Assembly: GCA_964482535.1 (NCBI GenBank)
Contig: CAYZXU010000057.1
Span: forward strand, 1 to 15,143
Reading direction: 5' to 3'
DNA: 15,143 nucleotides
Source: CAYZXU01 sp964482535
GTDB lineage: Bacteria > Desulfobacterota > Desulfobacteria > Desulfobacterales > BuS5
Of this stretch, positions 6,975 through 14,612 are shown piece by piece. The notes beneath the pieces were generated by a model. It saw nothing but the letters and a program-made list of their open reading frames with translations, was not told where the DNA came from and searched no databases. A program made the translations under genes and the position numbers. Position 1 is the stretch's first letter. Each line of letters opens with the position of its first letter.

Positions 6975-8084
6975 CTATCCTTCTTTAATTCTATATTTCC
7001 CATCTTCACCTCTCAAGAAATAGTTTTTATCATTAAGATTTAAAAAAATAGTATTCTTTTTTACAAATCTTTGCTCTAAAACTTTTTGAACAATTTCTTC
7101 TTTTGACAAAGGTTTCTTTGCCTCCTTTAATATATTTAAAACAATATCTTTCACTACACCTGCTTGATATCCCCATTCTTTTAAAGCGTATAACCCCCTT
7201 CCTACCAAAACAAAATTTTCATTTTTAATTAGTTCATTATGTACTGTTGCTGGATGAACAGTTTTAGAAGAAGAAAAAGGTAACTCATTTATTAGGGAAG
7301 CAATTTCTCTAAAATGTAGTGGCTTATTTTGTTTCTTTAACACTAAATATGCTTTTTCTTTTACTCCTTTTGGTCTTATTAACGGCCACTCCTTTAAACC
7401 ATACTCGTTATCTATACCTTGTTCAATTTCTTTTGAAATTTCTAAACATGACTGAAAAATTATTTTATCAAAGGTTTTCCTCGCTTTTTTTCCTTTTTCT
7501 GAAATAGAAAAATAATACTTTGGTAAAGATTTCCTTAAATGACAAAATAATTCATCTATCTGAAAAGGAGTATTTTCTTTCTTTAAAAAACTTACAGTTT
7601 TCTGAACAACTTCTTTTAATAATTTAACAAGGTCTTTGTGTACAACCCAAAAACTATTAAAATGTTTGTTTTCAGGAAATCTCTGAAGGTTGTAGTCAAT
7701 AGTTAACAAGAAAAAAATATAAGATTTAATTATCTCTCCCGAAATTTCTTCTTTATTTGTCTTTTTATTAGATAAAGAAAGAATAGTTAACAACTCATTC
7801 TCTGATTTAATCCCTCCAAAAGAAAGTAAAGTTTTGTTAAAAAAATCAAAAATTTGATTATCCTTCTCTCTTTCCACTATTTTTTTAATCCGAGCAAGAC
7901 CCTCATATTCAATTTGTCTCACTCTCTCCCTTGTTAAATTATAACTTTTTCCTATACTTTCTAAAGTTTCTTTCTTGCCTTTATTTTTAATTGTTAAACC
8001 AAAACGCCTTTTAATAACATCTGCTGTCCTTGGAGGCAATTGATCAAGATAAGAATAAGCAATTTTAGTAAAATCAAATCTCAT
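6975..8084 (-). CDS. sigma-70 region 4 / HARE-HTH DNA-binding protein
   Basis: This 369-residue protein begins with a sigma-70 region 4 helix-turn-helix (residues 10-70), including ETLESIGKSYNLTRERVRQI, the part of sigma factors that reads the -35 box. A helical middle section has no recognised domain. Residues 238-305 form a HARE-HTH winged helix (HPATVHNELIKNENFVLVG, GLYALKEWGY), related to the N-terminal domain of the RNA polymerase delta subunit. Residues 310-369 look like a second winged helix. Sigma regions 2 and 3 are absent, so it cannot melt promoters as a full sigma factor would. It is more likely an RNA-polymerase-associated regulator. Such proteins are widespread in Patescibacteria. 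It follows secF after 24 bases. The closest thing to a Shine-Dalgarno motif is AAAGG two bases before ATG, too near to work. Confidence 0.8.
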   Translation of the reverse strand: MRFDFTKIAYSYLDQLPPRTADVIKRRFGLTIKNKGKKETLESIGKSYNLTRERVRQIEYEGLARIKKIVEREKDNQIFDFFNKTLLSFGGIKSENELLTILSLSNKKTNKEEISGEIIKSYIFFLLTIDYNLQRFPENKHFNSFWVVHKDLVKLLKEVVQKTVSFLKKENTPFQIDELFCHLRKSLPKYYFSISEKGKKARKTFDKIIFQSCLEISKEIEQGIDNEYGLKEWPLIRPKGVKEKAYLVLKKQNKPLHFREIASLINELPFSSSKTVHPATVHNELIKNENFVLVGRGLYALKEWGYQAGVVKDIVLNILKEAKKPLSKEEIVQKVLEQRFVKKNTIFLNLNDKNYFLRGEDGKYRIKEG

Positions 8085-8108
8085 AACCTTTATAAAATTT
8101 TTATTATT

Positions 8109-9014
8109 TTATTTGCTTATACTTTTATTTCTTTTCCAATTTTCCCAACTTACCAAAAGAGGACTGGCTATAAAAATAGAAGAATATGTACCAGCGCTAA
8201 TTCCTATAATTAAAGCCAATGCAAAATACTTCAAGGTTGCCCCTCCAAAAAAGAAAATAGCAAATAAAACAATTAAAGTAGTCAATGATGTATTTATAGA
8301 ACGAGTTAAGGTTTGATTTAAACTTCTATCAACCACTTCCTCAAATGTCGGATCGGTTCTCTTTAAAAGATTCTCCCTAATTCTATCAAAAACAACAACC
8401 GTATCATTAATAGAATAACCAAATATAGTCAAAAGAGCAGTAATGATAGGAATTGTTATCTGAACTCCATAAAATCTACCTAAAACAGAAAAAACACCTA
8501 AAGGAATTAAAACATCATGAAATAAAGCAATAATAGCAGCCACTCCATATTGCCAGGATTTAACAGGGTAAGAAACGGTTCTAAAAGCAAAGGCAATATA
8601 TATCAAAATAGCAACCAAAGCCATTATCATTACAATCCCTGTTTTATGTCTTAATTCTTTACCTATAATAGGTCCAATTGTTTGGAAACCTGTCTTCTCT
8701 TTAACAATCTCTGATTGTTTATTAAGAGCATTTATTACCTTCAAATAAGTATCCTCGTCTATATCCTTCATTCGAATAATAACCCCTTTCTCTCCTGTTG
8801 ACTGAATAACAGGATTTAAATTGAAAGCAGACAACGCTTTTCTTATGTTTTCATGAGAAGGTCTCTGGTTTTTATATTCAATCTCTAATATACTTCCACC
8901 AGTAAATTCTATTCCCGGCTTTAAACCAAAAACAATTAAACTAACAATGCTTAACAGAACTAAAGTTCCTGAAAATACAAAATAAATTTTACGATATTTA
9001 GAAAAAGGAAACAT
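8109..9014 (-). CDS. secF: protein translocase subunit SecF
   Basis: SecF with SecD forms a proton-driven membrane complex that helps pull preproteins through SecYEG. The 301-residue protein has the usual plan: an N-terminal membrane helix (10-33), GIEFTGG (34-40), a small periplasmic domain, then five membrane helices. GYSINDTVVVFDRIREN (199-215) is near-identical to the family signature, and RSLNQTLTRSINTSLTT follows. It starts at ATG 43 bases after the secD stop and is part of the secDF operon. The leader is A/T-rich with no Shine-Dalgarno motif. Confidence 0.97.
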   Translation of the reverse strand: MFPFSKYRKIYFVFSGTLVLLSIVSLIVFGLKPGIEFTGGSILEIEYKNQRPSHENIRKALSAFNLNPVIQSTGEKGVIIRMKDIDEDTYLKVINALNKQSEIVKEKTGFQTIGPIIGKELRHKTGIVMIMALVAILIYIAFAFRTVSYPVKSWQYGVAAIIALFHDVLIPLGVFSVLGRFYGVQITIPIITALLTIFGYSINDTVVVFDRIRENLLKRTDPTFEEVVDRSLNQTLTRSINTSLTTLIVLFAIFFFGGATLKYFALALIIGISAGTYSSIFIASPLLVSWENWKRNKSISK

Positions 9015-9057
9015 ATATTCTAAATTTTATTTTCATCAAATTAAAAATCAAAATGTT

Positions 9058-10452
9058 TTATCCCCATAACCATCTTATTTTTTCTAATCTTGTCCCTCTA
9101 AAAAATCTCAAAAAGTTTTGGGTAATAAACACTGCTGAAAATATACTAACTAAAATACCAATACTCAAAGTTAAGGCAAATCCTTTAATAAAACTTGTTC
9201 CAAACCAAAACAAAATTAAAGCTATAAGCAAGGTGGTAGCATTACCGTCTCTGATAGAAGGCCAAGTTCTTCTAAAACCTTCCTCTAAAGCAATGGCAAA
9301 ATTCTCTCTTTTTTTCATTTCTTCGCGCATTCTTGCAAAAATCAAAACATTAGCATCTACTGCCATTCCAATTGATAAAATAAATCCTCCAATTCCTGCT
9401 AATGTTAAAGTAACTCCCATAATTTTAAAAATAGCCAAGACCAAAACTACATAAATTGTTAACGAAAAAGAAGCTAACAGTCCTGAAAGCCTATAAAAAA
9501 TAATCATAAAAAGAATAATTGCTAAAAAACCAAAAATACCTGCTTTCAAACTTTTTGACAAAGATATTGAACCCAAACTAGGACCTACTGCTTGTTGAGA
9601 AACAAGTTTTATCGGAACAGGTAAAGCGCCTGAATTAAGATTTCTAACTAATTTTTTTGCTTCTTCTATTGTAAAATTACCTGTTATCTGAGCCTTGCCG
9701 TTTGGAATTTCCTCTTTAATTACAGGAGTAGAAATAGGCCTTCCGTCAATATAAATGGCTAATATCTTTCCAATATTCTTTTTACTTAACTCTTTTAAAA
9801 TTTTCGCCCCTTCCTTGTTATATTGAAGAAGAATTAAAGGTTTGCCAGTATTTGGATCAAAACCTAAACTTGCTTTCTCCAAATACTGACCTGTAAGAGA
9901 AGTATGTTTAAAATAAGGATCTTCTAAAGCTAAATACCAATCTTTAATTTTTTTAATTTCCTCTGGCTTCTTGCCTTTTATTTCTTCTTGCTTTTTTAAA
10001 ATTTTTTCTGTTTCCTCTTTTGTTCTTTGTTCTCTAAACTCTAAATAAGGGGTCTGCCCAATCATTTTTATTGCTTGAGCAGGATCTTTAACCCCTGCCA
10101 AATCAACAATTAATCGATAATGCCCTCCTGTTTTTTGGACCTGAACTACTGGTTCCTGAACACCTAAATAGTTTACTCTTCTTTCAATAATATCTCTTAA
10201 TCCTGCCATTGCTGACGCATAATCACTCTTATCAATTTTTGACAAATCCGCTTCATAAATTAAATGAACTCCTCCTTGTAAATCTAATCCCAACCTAAAA
10301 GGAATTTGCCAAATATGAGGTAAATTTAAATGAGTTTTGTTATTTATTAAATCTATCCCTTTATTAAAAAAATTAGGAAAACTTATAGCGCAAGCAAAAA
10401 AAGAAAGAAATAATACTGCCCCTAAAATTAAATAAACCTTTCTTTTTGACAT
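9058..10452 (-). CDS. secD: protein translocase subunit SecD
   Basis: SecD is the larger partner of SecF in the export motor. The 464 residues comprise one N-terminal membrane helix (7-25), the motif LGLDLQGGVH (54-63), a periplasmic P1 region, and a C-terminal bundle with MAVDANVLIF from 363 and the DGNATTLL segment near 402. It is compact beside the ~615-residue E. coli protein, as in many bacteria with a reduced P1 domain. It opens a unit of secD, secF, the regulator, the membrane partner and the ATPase, with an extended -10 promoter about 40 bases upstream. AGGA occurs about 20 bases before ATG, too far to be a Shine-Dalgarno site. Confidence 0.97.
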   Translation of the reverse strand: MSKRKVYLILGAVLFLSFFACAISFPNFFNKGIDLINNKTHLNLPHIWQIPFRLGLDLQGGVHLIYEADLSKIDKSDYASAMAGLRDIIERRVNYLGVQEPVVQVQKTGGHYRLIVDLAGVKDPAQAIKMIGQTPYLEFREQRTKEETEKILKKQEEIKGKKPEEIKKIKDWYLALEDPYFKHTSLTGQYLEKASLGFDPNTGKPLILLQYNKEGAKILKELSKKNIGKILAIYIDGRPISTPVIKEEIPNGKAQITGNFTIEEAKKLVRNLNSGALPVPIKLVSQQAVGPSLGSISLSKSLKAGIFGFLAIILFMIIFYRLSGLLASFSLTIYVVLVLAIFKIMGVTLTLAGIGGFILSIGMAVDANVLIFARMREEMKKRENFAIALEEGFRRTWPSIRDGNATTLLIALILFWFGTSFIKGFALTLSIGILVSIFSAVFITQNFLRFFRGTRLEKIRWLWG

Positions 10453-10491
10453 AAAGAAAATAATTCATTAATCCTTTATTGTTTGTAAAGT

Positions 10492-10499
10492 ATTATAGC
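10492..10499 (-). promoter_or_regulatory. secD promoter, extended -10
   Basis: The minus strand reads TGTGCTATAAT, an extended -10 (TG-n-TATAAT) with TATAAT at 10492-10497. No good -35 is visible, which is normal for extended -10 promoters. Initiation near 10485 would give a leader of about 33 bases for secD. It lies in the 80-base gap after secA. Confidence 0.7.
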
Positions 10500-10532
10500 A
10501 CAACTAAAATAATCTGAAAAGATTAAGAAATA

Positions 10533-12986
10533 TTAACCAAACTTTGGCCAACAACACTTTTTATACTTTTTCCCAGATCCGCAAGGACAAGGATCATTTC
10601 TCCCTGGTTTCTTTTTATTATTAATTATTTGTTTTCTTTTTTCTCCTTTAATAATTTTATTTTCATTTTTTACAAAAGAAGGCTGGGGTTTTATTTGAAA
10701 AAGATTTTCCACAATCATTCTTTCTGCTGTTGTCAACAACTGCTTAAACATCCGATGACCCTCACTTTTATATTCAACTAAAGGATCTTGCTGACCATAA
10801 GCCCGCAAACCAACTGAATCTCTTAAATAAGCCATATTTTCAAGGTGTTCTATCCAAAGAGTATCAAGAATTTTTAAAGAAAGGAGTTTTTCTAATTGCC
10901 TCATATTTTCTTCTCCAATCTCTTTTTCTTTTTCTAGATATTCCTTTTCAGAAAAACCCTGCCTTTTTATCATTTCTAAAATCATTTCTTTAAGAGTTCC
11001 TTTTTGAAATCTCTCTAAAATTTCTTTTCTTTTAGTATAAAATACTTCTCTATGTTTATTCATTACATCATCGTAATCCAACACATGTTTTCGAGCATCA
11101 AAATTAAAACCTTCTACTTTCTCTTGGGCAGATTCAATCGCTTTAGAAATAATTCCTGTTTCTATAGGTTCATCATCAGGAATTTTTAAAGTATTCATTA
11201 AGGATTTAATTTTTTCTCCGCCAAAAATTCGCATTAAATCATCTTCTAAAGAAACAAAAAACTGAGAAGAACCAGGATCTCCCTGTCTTCCTGCCCTTCC
11301 TCTTAATTGATTATCAATTCTCCGCGATTCGTGTCTCTCGGTCCCAATAACATGCAATCCCCCCAATTCAATTACTTTTTTTTGTTCGTTTTTATCAGGA
11401 GGATTCCCGCCTAAAATAATATCCACTCCTCTCCCCGCCATATTAGTAGCAATAGTTACTGCTCCCAATCTTCCTGCTTGAGCAATTATTTCTCCTTCTT
11501 GTTCATGATGCTTGGCATTAAGAACCTTATGAGGAATTCCTTCTCTTGTTAAAAGTTTGCTTAAATATTCATTTTTTTCAATTGAAACTGTCCCTACTAA
11601 AAGCGGCTGCCCTTTACTATGTCTTTTCTTTATTTCTTGAACTATTGCCTTATATTTCCCTTCTAAGGTTTTATAAACTCTATCTGGCAAATCTTTTCTT
11701 ATCATTGGCTTATTGGTAGGAACAACTATTACTTCTAAACCATAAACTTTATCAAACTCTTCAGCCGAAGTTAAAGCTGTTCCTGTCATTCCGGCTAATT
11801 TTTCATACATTCTAAAGTAATTCTGAAAAGTAATTGTCGCGTAGGTAACAGATTCTCGTTGAACATTCAAACCCTCTTTTGCCTCAATTGCCTGATGAAT
11901 GCCACCTGACCATCTTCTGCCTGGCATCAGCCTGCCAGTAAATTCATCAACTATAATTACCTTACCCTCTTTAACAACATAATCTCTATCTCTTTTAAAA
12001 AGTGCCTTTGCTTTTAAAGCCGCTTCTAATTGGTGAGTTGTGGTGATATCATTGTCCGCCCAAGGATCACGGCCCAGCCACTTAACAATTTTCCCTTGGC
12101 CTTCCTCAGTAAAAGTAACGGCTTTTAATTTCTCATCAATAATATAATCTTTTTCTTCTTCTAATTTTGCTACCAATTTTGCAAACTGATAATATTTTTC
12201 TGTTGATTCCTCAGCCGGCCCAGAAATAATCAACGGCGTCCTTGCCTCATCGATTAAAATAGAATCAACCTCATCTACAATTGCGTAATAATGACCCCTC
12301 TGAACTTGATCTTTCAAGTCATAAACTAAATTGTCTCTCAAATAATCAAAACCGAATTCATTGTTTGTCCCGTAAGTAATATCTGCTAAATAAGCTTCTT
12401 GACGAGGCACTGGCCGCAGAAAATCTTCTACTACTTTAAAACTTCCCAATTCATCTCTAATCTCATCCTCGCTCTTATCAGCCTTATAATCTGGATCATA
12501 AATAAAAGCCTGCTCATGATTCAAACAGCCTACTTTCAATCCTAAAAAATGATATATTTGGCCCATCCAAACCGTATCTCTTCTGGCTAAATAATCATTA
12601 ACTGTAACCGAATGAACGCCTCTTCCAGTTAAAGCATTAAGATATAAAGGCAAAGTTGCTGTTAAAGTTTTTCCTTCACCTGTTTTCATTTCCGCAATTT
12701 TTCCTTGATGAAGCACAATACCTCCTATTAACTGAACATCAAAATGTCTTTGCTTAAGCGTTCTTTTAGCTGCTTCTCTTACAAGAGCAAAAGCCTCTGG
12801 CAATAAATCATCTAACGACTCTCCTTTATTTAATCTTTCTTTAAATTCCTTTGTTTTTTCTTTTAAATCTGAATCTGCTAATTTTTCGTAATTCTCTTCC
12901 AATGCATTTATTCTTTCAACTAAAGGTTGAAGTTTTTTGAGATACTTTTCATTTGAACTGCCAAAAATTTTAGTTAGAAATGACAT
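10533..12986 (-). CDS. secA: preprotein translocase ATPase SecA
   Basis: SecA drives preproteins through SecYEG using ATP. The 817 residues are complete. They include Walker A MKTGEGKT (100-107), DEVDS (238-242) with LIDEARTPLIISG, the helicase-like second motor domain with TNMAGRGVDI and QLRGRAGRQGDPG, and a C-terminal zinc tail CPCGSGKKYKKCC (800-812) that binds SecB or ribosomes in other bacteria. Between VGCLNHEQAF and REAYLADITYGTNNE-like sequence (about 157-197) there is an insertion of roughly 30 residues absent from E. coli SecA. It follows murB after 12 bases and is probably co-transcribed with it. No Shine-Dalgarno motif is present. Confidence 0.98.
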   Translation of the reverse strand: MSFLTKIFGSSNEKYLKKLQPLVERINALEENYEKLADSDLKEKTKEFKERLNKGESLDDLLPEAFALVREAAKRTLKQRHFDVQLIGGIVLHQGKIAEMKTGEGKTLTATLPLYLNALTGRGVHSVTVNDYLARRDTVWMGQIYHFLGLKVGCLNHEQAFIYDPDYKADKSEDEIRDELGSFKVVEDFLRPVPRQEAYLADITYGTNNEFGFDYLRDNLVYDLKDQVQRGHYYAIVDEVDSILIDEARTPLIISGPAEESTEKYYQFAKLVAKLEEEKDYIIDEKLKAVTFTEEGQGKIVKWLGRDPWADNDITTTHQLEAALKAKALFKRDRDYVVKEGKVIIVDEFTGRLMPGRRWSGGIHQAIEAKEGLNVQRESVTYATITFQNYFRMYEKLAGMTGTALTSAEEFDKVYGLEVIVVPTNKPMIRKDLPDRVYKTLEGKYKAIVQEIKKRHSKGQPLLVGTVSIEKNEYLSKLLTREGIPHKVLNAKHHEQEGEIIAQAGRLGAVTIATNMAGRGVDIILGGNPPDKNEQKKVIELGGLHVIGTERHESRRIDNQLRGRAGRQGDPGSSQFFVSLEDDLMRIFGGEKIKSLMNTLKIPDDEPIETGIISKAIESAQEKVEGFNFDARKHVLDYDDVMNKHREVFYTKRKEILERFQKGTLKEMILEMIKRQGFSEKEYLEKEKEIGEENMRQLEKLLSLKILDTLWIEHLENMAYLRDSVGLRAYGQQDPLVEYKSEGHRMFKQLLTTAERMIVENLFQIKPQPSFVKNENKIIKGEKRKQIINNKKKPGRNDPCPCGSGKKYKKCCWPKFG

Positions 12987-12998
12987 ACTTTACATACT

Positions 12999-13985
12999 TT
13001 ATTTTATTTTAATAATTTCCTCCTCCAAATCTAAACCAAATTTTTCTTTGACTTTTTTCTTAATCATTAAAATAAGTTTTTCAATATCTTTTCCTTGAGC
13101 ATTTCCTTTATTAATAATAAAATTAGCATGCTTTTCAGAAATTTCTGCTCCTCCGCTTTTAAATCCCTTAAGCCCTAACTTATCAATTAAATAAGCAGTT
13201 GGCAAAAACTCTTTTTTCTTGCTTCTAAACTCTTCCAAAACATCTCTTATTTTAGAAGTACTTTTCAAATCTCTAATTAAAAAGTTTTTAAAAATAGAAC
13301 CAGCTGAAGGATATCTTAAAGGATGATTTTCTATTCTATATTTTAAATTTTTACTTATTTCTCTTTCTATTTTTTCTTTCGAGCCTTTTCTCAATTTTAT
13401 TTCTAAAGAAAGAATGATAAAATTCCTGTTCCTCTTAAAAATACTATCCCTATAACCAAAGAAACACTCTTTATTTTTTAAAAAAATAATCTCTTCTTTT
13501 TCTAAATCAAAACATTTAACAAGAGAAACAATATCCCCTATTGATTTTCCAAAAGCCCCACTATTGCCATAAAGCGCTCCACCAATTGTCCCCGGAATAC
13601 CTATCGCCCATTCTAAACCGCTTAAATTATGTTCTTTTGAAAAATCTACTAATTTAGATAAAAGCAACCCTGCGCCTGCTTTTACTTTAACTTCTTTCTT
13701 TGTGGATGTTTTTGCCAAACTAATATTTTTAAAATTAGGCCTAACTATTATACCTTTATATTCTTTAAACAAAAACAAAACATTGGTTCCTCCTCCTAAA
13801 ATAAAAAAAGGTATCTTTTCTTTTTTAGCAAAAGTAGTTATTTCTATTAAATCTTTTTCTTTCTTTGCTTCAAAGAAAAATCTCGCTCGGCATTTTACTC
13901 TAAAAGAATTATAATTCTCTAAAGAAATATCCTTCTGAATTGTTGGAAATAGAAATTCTAACTTTTTAATCTTTCTCCTATCCAT
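12999..13985 (-). CDS. murB: UDP-N-acetylenolpyruvoylglucosamine reductase
   Basis: MurB reduces UDP-GlcNAc-enolpyruvate to UDP-MurNAc with NADPH and FAD, the second committed step of peptidoglycan synthesis in the cytosol. The 328-residue protein has the FAD-binding GGGTNVL (64-70), GIPGTIGGALYGNSGAFG (129-146), FGYRDSIFK (176-184), the catalytic serine in PSAGSIFKN (S230) and SEKHANFI (283-290). Length and the YR motif fit a compact MurB. It is immediately upstream of secA (12 bases). The start ATG at 13985 is preceded by an A/T-rich leader without a Shine-Dalgarno motif. Confidence 0.96.
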   Translation of the reverse strand: MDRRKIKKLEFLFPTIQKDISLENYNSFRVKCRARFFFEAKKEKDLIEITTFAKKEKIPFFILGGGTNVLFLFKEYKGIIVRPNFKNISLAKTSTKKEVKVKAGAGLLLSKLVDFSKEHNLSGLEWAIGIPGTIGGALYGNSGAFGKSIGDIVSLVKCFDLEKEEIIFLKNKECFFGYRDSIFKRNRNFIILSLEIKLRKGSKEKIEREISKNLKYRIENHPLRYPSAGSIFKNFLIRDLKSTSKIRDVLEEFRSKKKEFLPTAYLIDKLGLKGFKSGGAEISEKHANFIINKGNAQGKDIEKLILMIKKKVKEKFGLDLEEEIIKIK

Positions 13986-14019
13986 TACTGATTAATTTAA
14001 ATTTAATAATACTTTAACT

Positions 14020-14048
14020 ATATAATATTTTATTAATAAAATAAACAA
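14020..14048 (-). promoter_or_regulatory. possible murB promoter
   Basis: TTGTTT (14043-14048) and TTATAT (14020-14025) are 17 bases apart, about 35 bases before murB. A promoter is needed here because two terminators lie upstream, but the sequence is so A/T-rich that other pairings are equally good. Confidence 0.3.
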
Positions 14049-14185
14049 ATCCAATATCTGCAATTCTTTTTAAATTGCCTTTCTATAAAAACATCAGCAG
14101 AATAACTCAATAACCAACCTCTAAATTTTAAGATAGAACTTTCTAAAGACCTAATCTCTGTAAATTTAATAAATTCTTGATCCAA
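14033..14185 (-). CDS. doubtful 50-codon ORF or gene remnant
   Basis: After a TAG stop, an open frame runs from TTG (14185) to TAA (14033). It encodes about 50 residues including EIRSLESSILKFRGWLLSYS and ending with NCRYWICLFY. The mix of charged and aromatic residues looks more protein-like than the flanking A/T-rich sequence. There is no ATG start, no promoter and no family I recognise. It begins 12 bases after the second terminator. It may be the tail of a decayed gene or chance. The rest of the 13986-14196 interval holds only A/T-rich leader sequence. Confidence 0.25.
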   Translation of the reverse strand: MDQEFIKFTEIRSLESSILKFRGWLLSYSADVFIERQFKKNCRYWICLFY

Positions 14186-14196
14186 CTATTCCTTTT

Positions 14197-14229
14197 AAAA
14201 AATCTACACACTTATAAAAAGTGTGCAGA
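14197..14229 (-). terminator. second terminator of the small transcript
   Basis: On the minus strand a hairpin (TCT, one mismatch, CACACTT paired with AAGTGTG and AGA; 14203-14229) is followed directly by six T residues (14197-14202). It is a classical intrinsic terminator placed just beyond the first one. Confidence 0.75.
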
Positions 14230-14233
14230 TATA

Positions 14234-14272
14234 AATAACAAAAAGAGGCGTTTAACGCCTCTTTTTGTTATT
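14234..14272. terminator. bidirectional terminator, 39-base palindrome
   Basis: A perfect palindrome around position 14253 contains the core AGAGGCG/CGCCTCT flanked by AAAAA and TTTTT, so it can terminate on both strands. On the minus strand it begins at the stop codon of the acidic ORF. Confidence 0.85.
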
Positions 14273-14384
14273 CTTCGTCTTCGTCTTCGTCTCCTTCTCC
14301 TTCACCTTCTTCTTCTCCCTCTTCTTCCATTTCTTCTTCTCCTCCTTCTTCTTCGTCTTGAAGCTTAAGTTCTTCTAACAACAT
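14268..14384 (-). CDS. 38-residue glutamate-rich acidic micropeptide
   Basis: ATG at 14384 opens 38 codons: MLLEELKLQ followed by 29 residues made almost only of Glu, Asp and Gly (one Met at 19), with one Lys and no other basic residue in the whole peptide. A TAG lies in frame upstream, so it is not part of a longer gene, and the TAA sits inside the terminator palindrome. I know no family for it. It resembles the acidic tails of RNA polymerase delta subunits or histone-like chaperone tails in composition only. It is the only intact ORF of note in a transcript that has its own promoter and two terminators. A non-coding RNA with a purine-rich stretch is the main alternative. A single AGGAGG lies inside it, not before its start. 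Confidence 0.45.
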   Translation of the reverse strand: MLLEELKLQDEEEGGEEEMEEEGEEEGEGEGDEDEDEE

Positions 14385-14392
14385 GTCCGTTG

Positions 14393-14440
14393 GCTATAAT
14401 GTCCCCAGGAAACAAATTATTTCCTGTTTAACATTATAGC
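14393..14440. repeat. 48-base inverted repeat in the leader of the acidic ORF
   Basis: Outer arms GCTATAATGT (14393-14402) and ACATTATAGC (14431-14440) enclose an inner stem CAGGAAA/TTTCCTG. Both outer arms carry TATAAT or its complement, so each strand has a -10-like box. On the minus strand TATAAT at 14433-14438 could act as a secondary promoter for the acidic ORF. Alternatively the hairpin folds in the leader RNA, nine bases before the start codon. Confidence 0.65.
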
Positions 14441-14482
14441 GTTTTTATTATTATAAAGGTGACGGGAGACCATCTCCGCCAT
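14417..14482 (-). CDS. possible 21-codon leader peptide
   Basis: Directly downstream of the consensus promoter, ATG at 14482 starts a 21-residue ORF (MAEMVSRHLYNNKNAIMLNRK) whose stop lies in the loop of the 14393-14440 hairpin, 33 bases before the acidic ORF. Translation of it would disturb that hairpin, as leader peptides do in attenuation. At this length it may be chance. Confidence 0.25.
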   Translation of the reverse strand: MAEMVSRHLYNNKNAIMLNRK

Positions 14483-14500
14483 CCTTTTTCTAATAAGAGG

Positions 14501-14528
14501 ATTATATATAAGATATCTTTATTGTCAA
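14501..14528 (-). promoter_or_regulatory. consensus promoter of the small acidic-peptide transcript
   Basis: TTGACA (14523-14528) and TATAAT (14501-14506) are both perfect consensus boxes, separated by 16 bases. Initiation near 14494 would yield a transcript of about 250-300 bases ending at the tandem terminators. It is the best promoter in the window. The sequence between it and the greA stop (14529-14612) is A/T-rich with nothing else recognisable. Confidence 0.85.
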
Positions 14529-14612
14529 TACCTCTCAAAAAAATCTTGTCACTTTTTCGTATATTAACCTTCAATTTTTTTAACTCAAAATTTAATCCAA
14601 AATTTCAACTAA

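Noticed and set aside
9053..9454. 133-codon plus-strand frame opposite secD
   Set aside because: It is the antisense shadow of the conserved C-terminal membrane region of SecD; the same holds for the other plus-strand frames opposite rpsB, the ATPase, the regulator, secF and murB.
10508..10526. Terminator after secA (AATCT/AGATT hairpin)
   Set aside because: Only five base pairs and a weak T run; not above chance in A/T-rich DNA.
14177..14368. 63-codon plus-strand frame rich in leucine
   Set aside because: It crosses the terminators and its leucine-rich tail is the complement of the acidic GAA/GAG codons.
14240..14500. Small transcript as tmRNA, 6S, SRP or RNase P RNA
   Set aside because: None of the conserved cores I know (tRNA-like ends, GGAAGGAAGC-type SRP loop, RNase P GAGGAAAGTC) is present.
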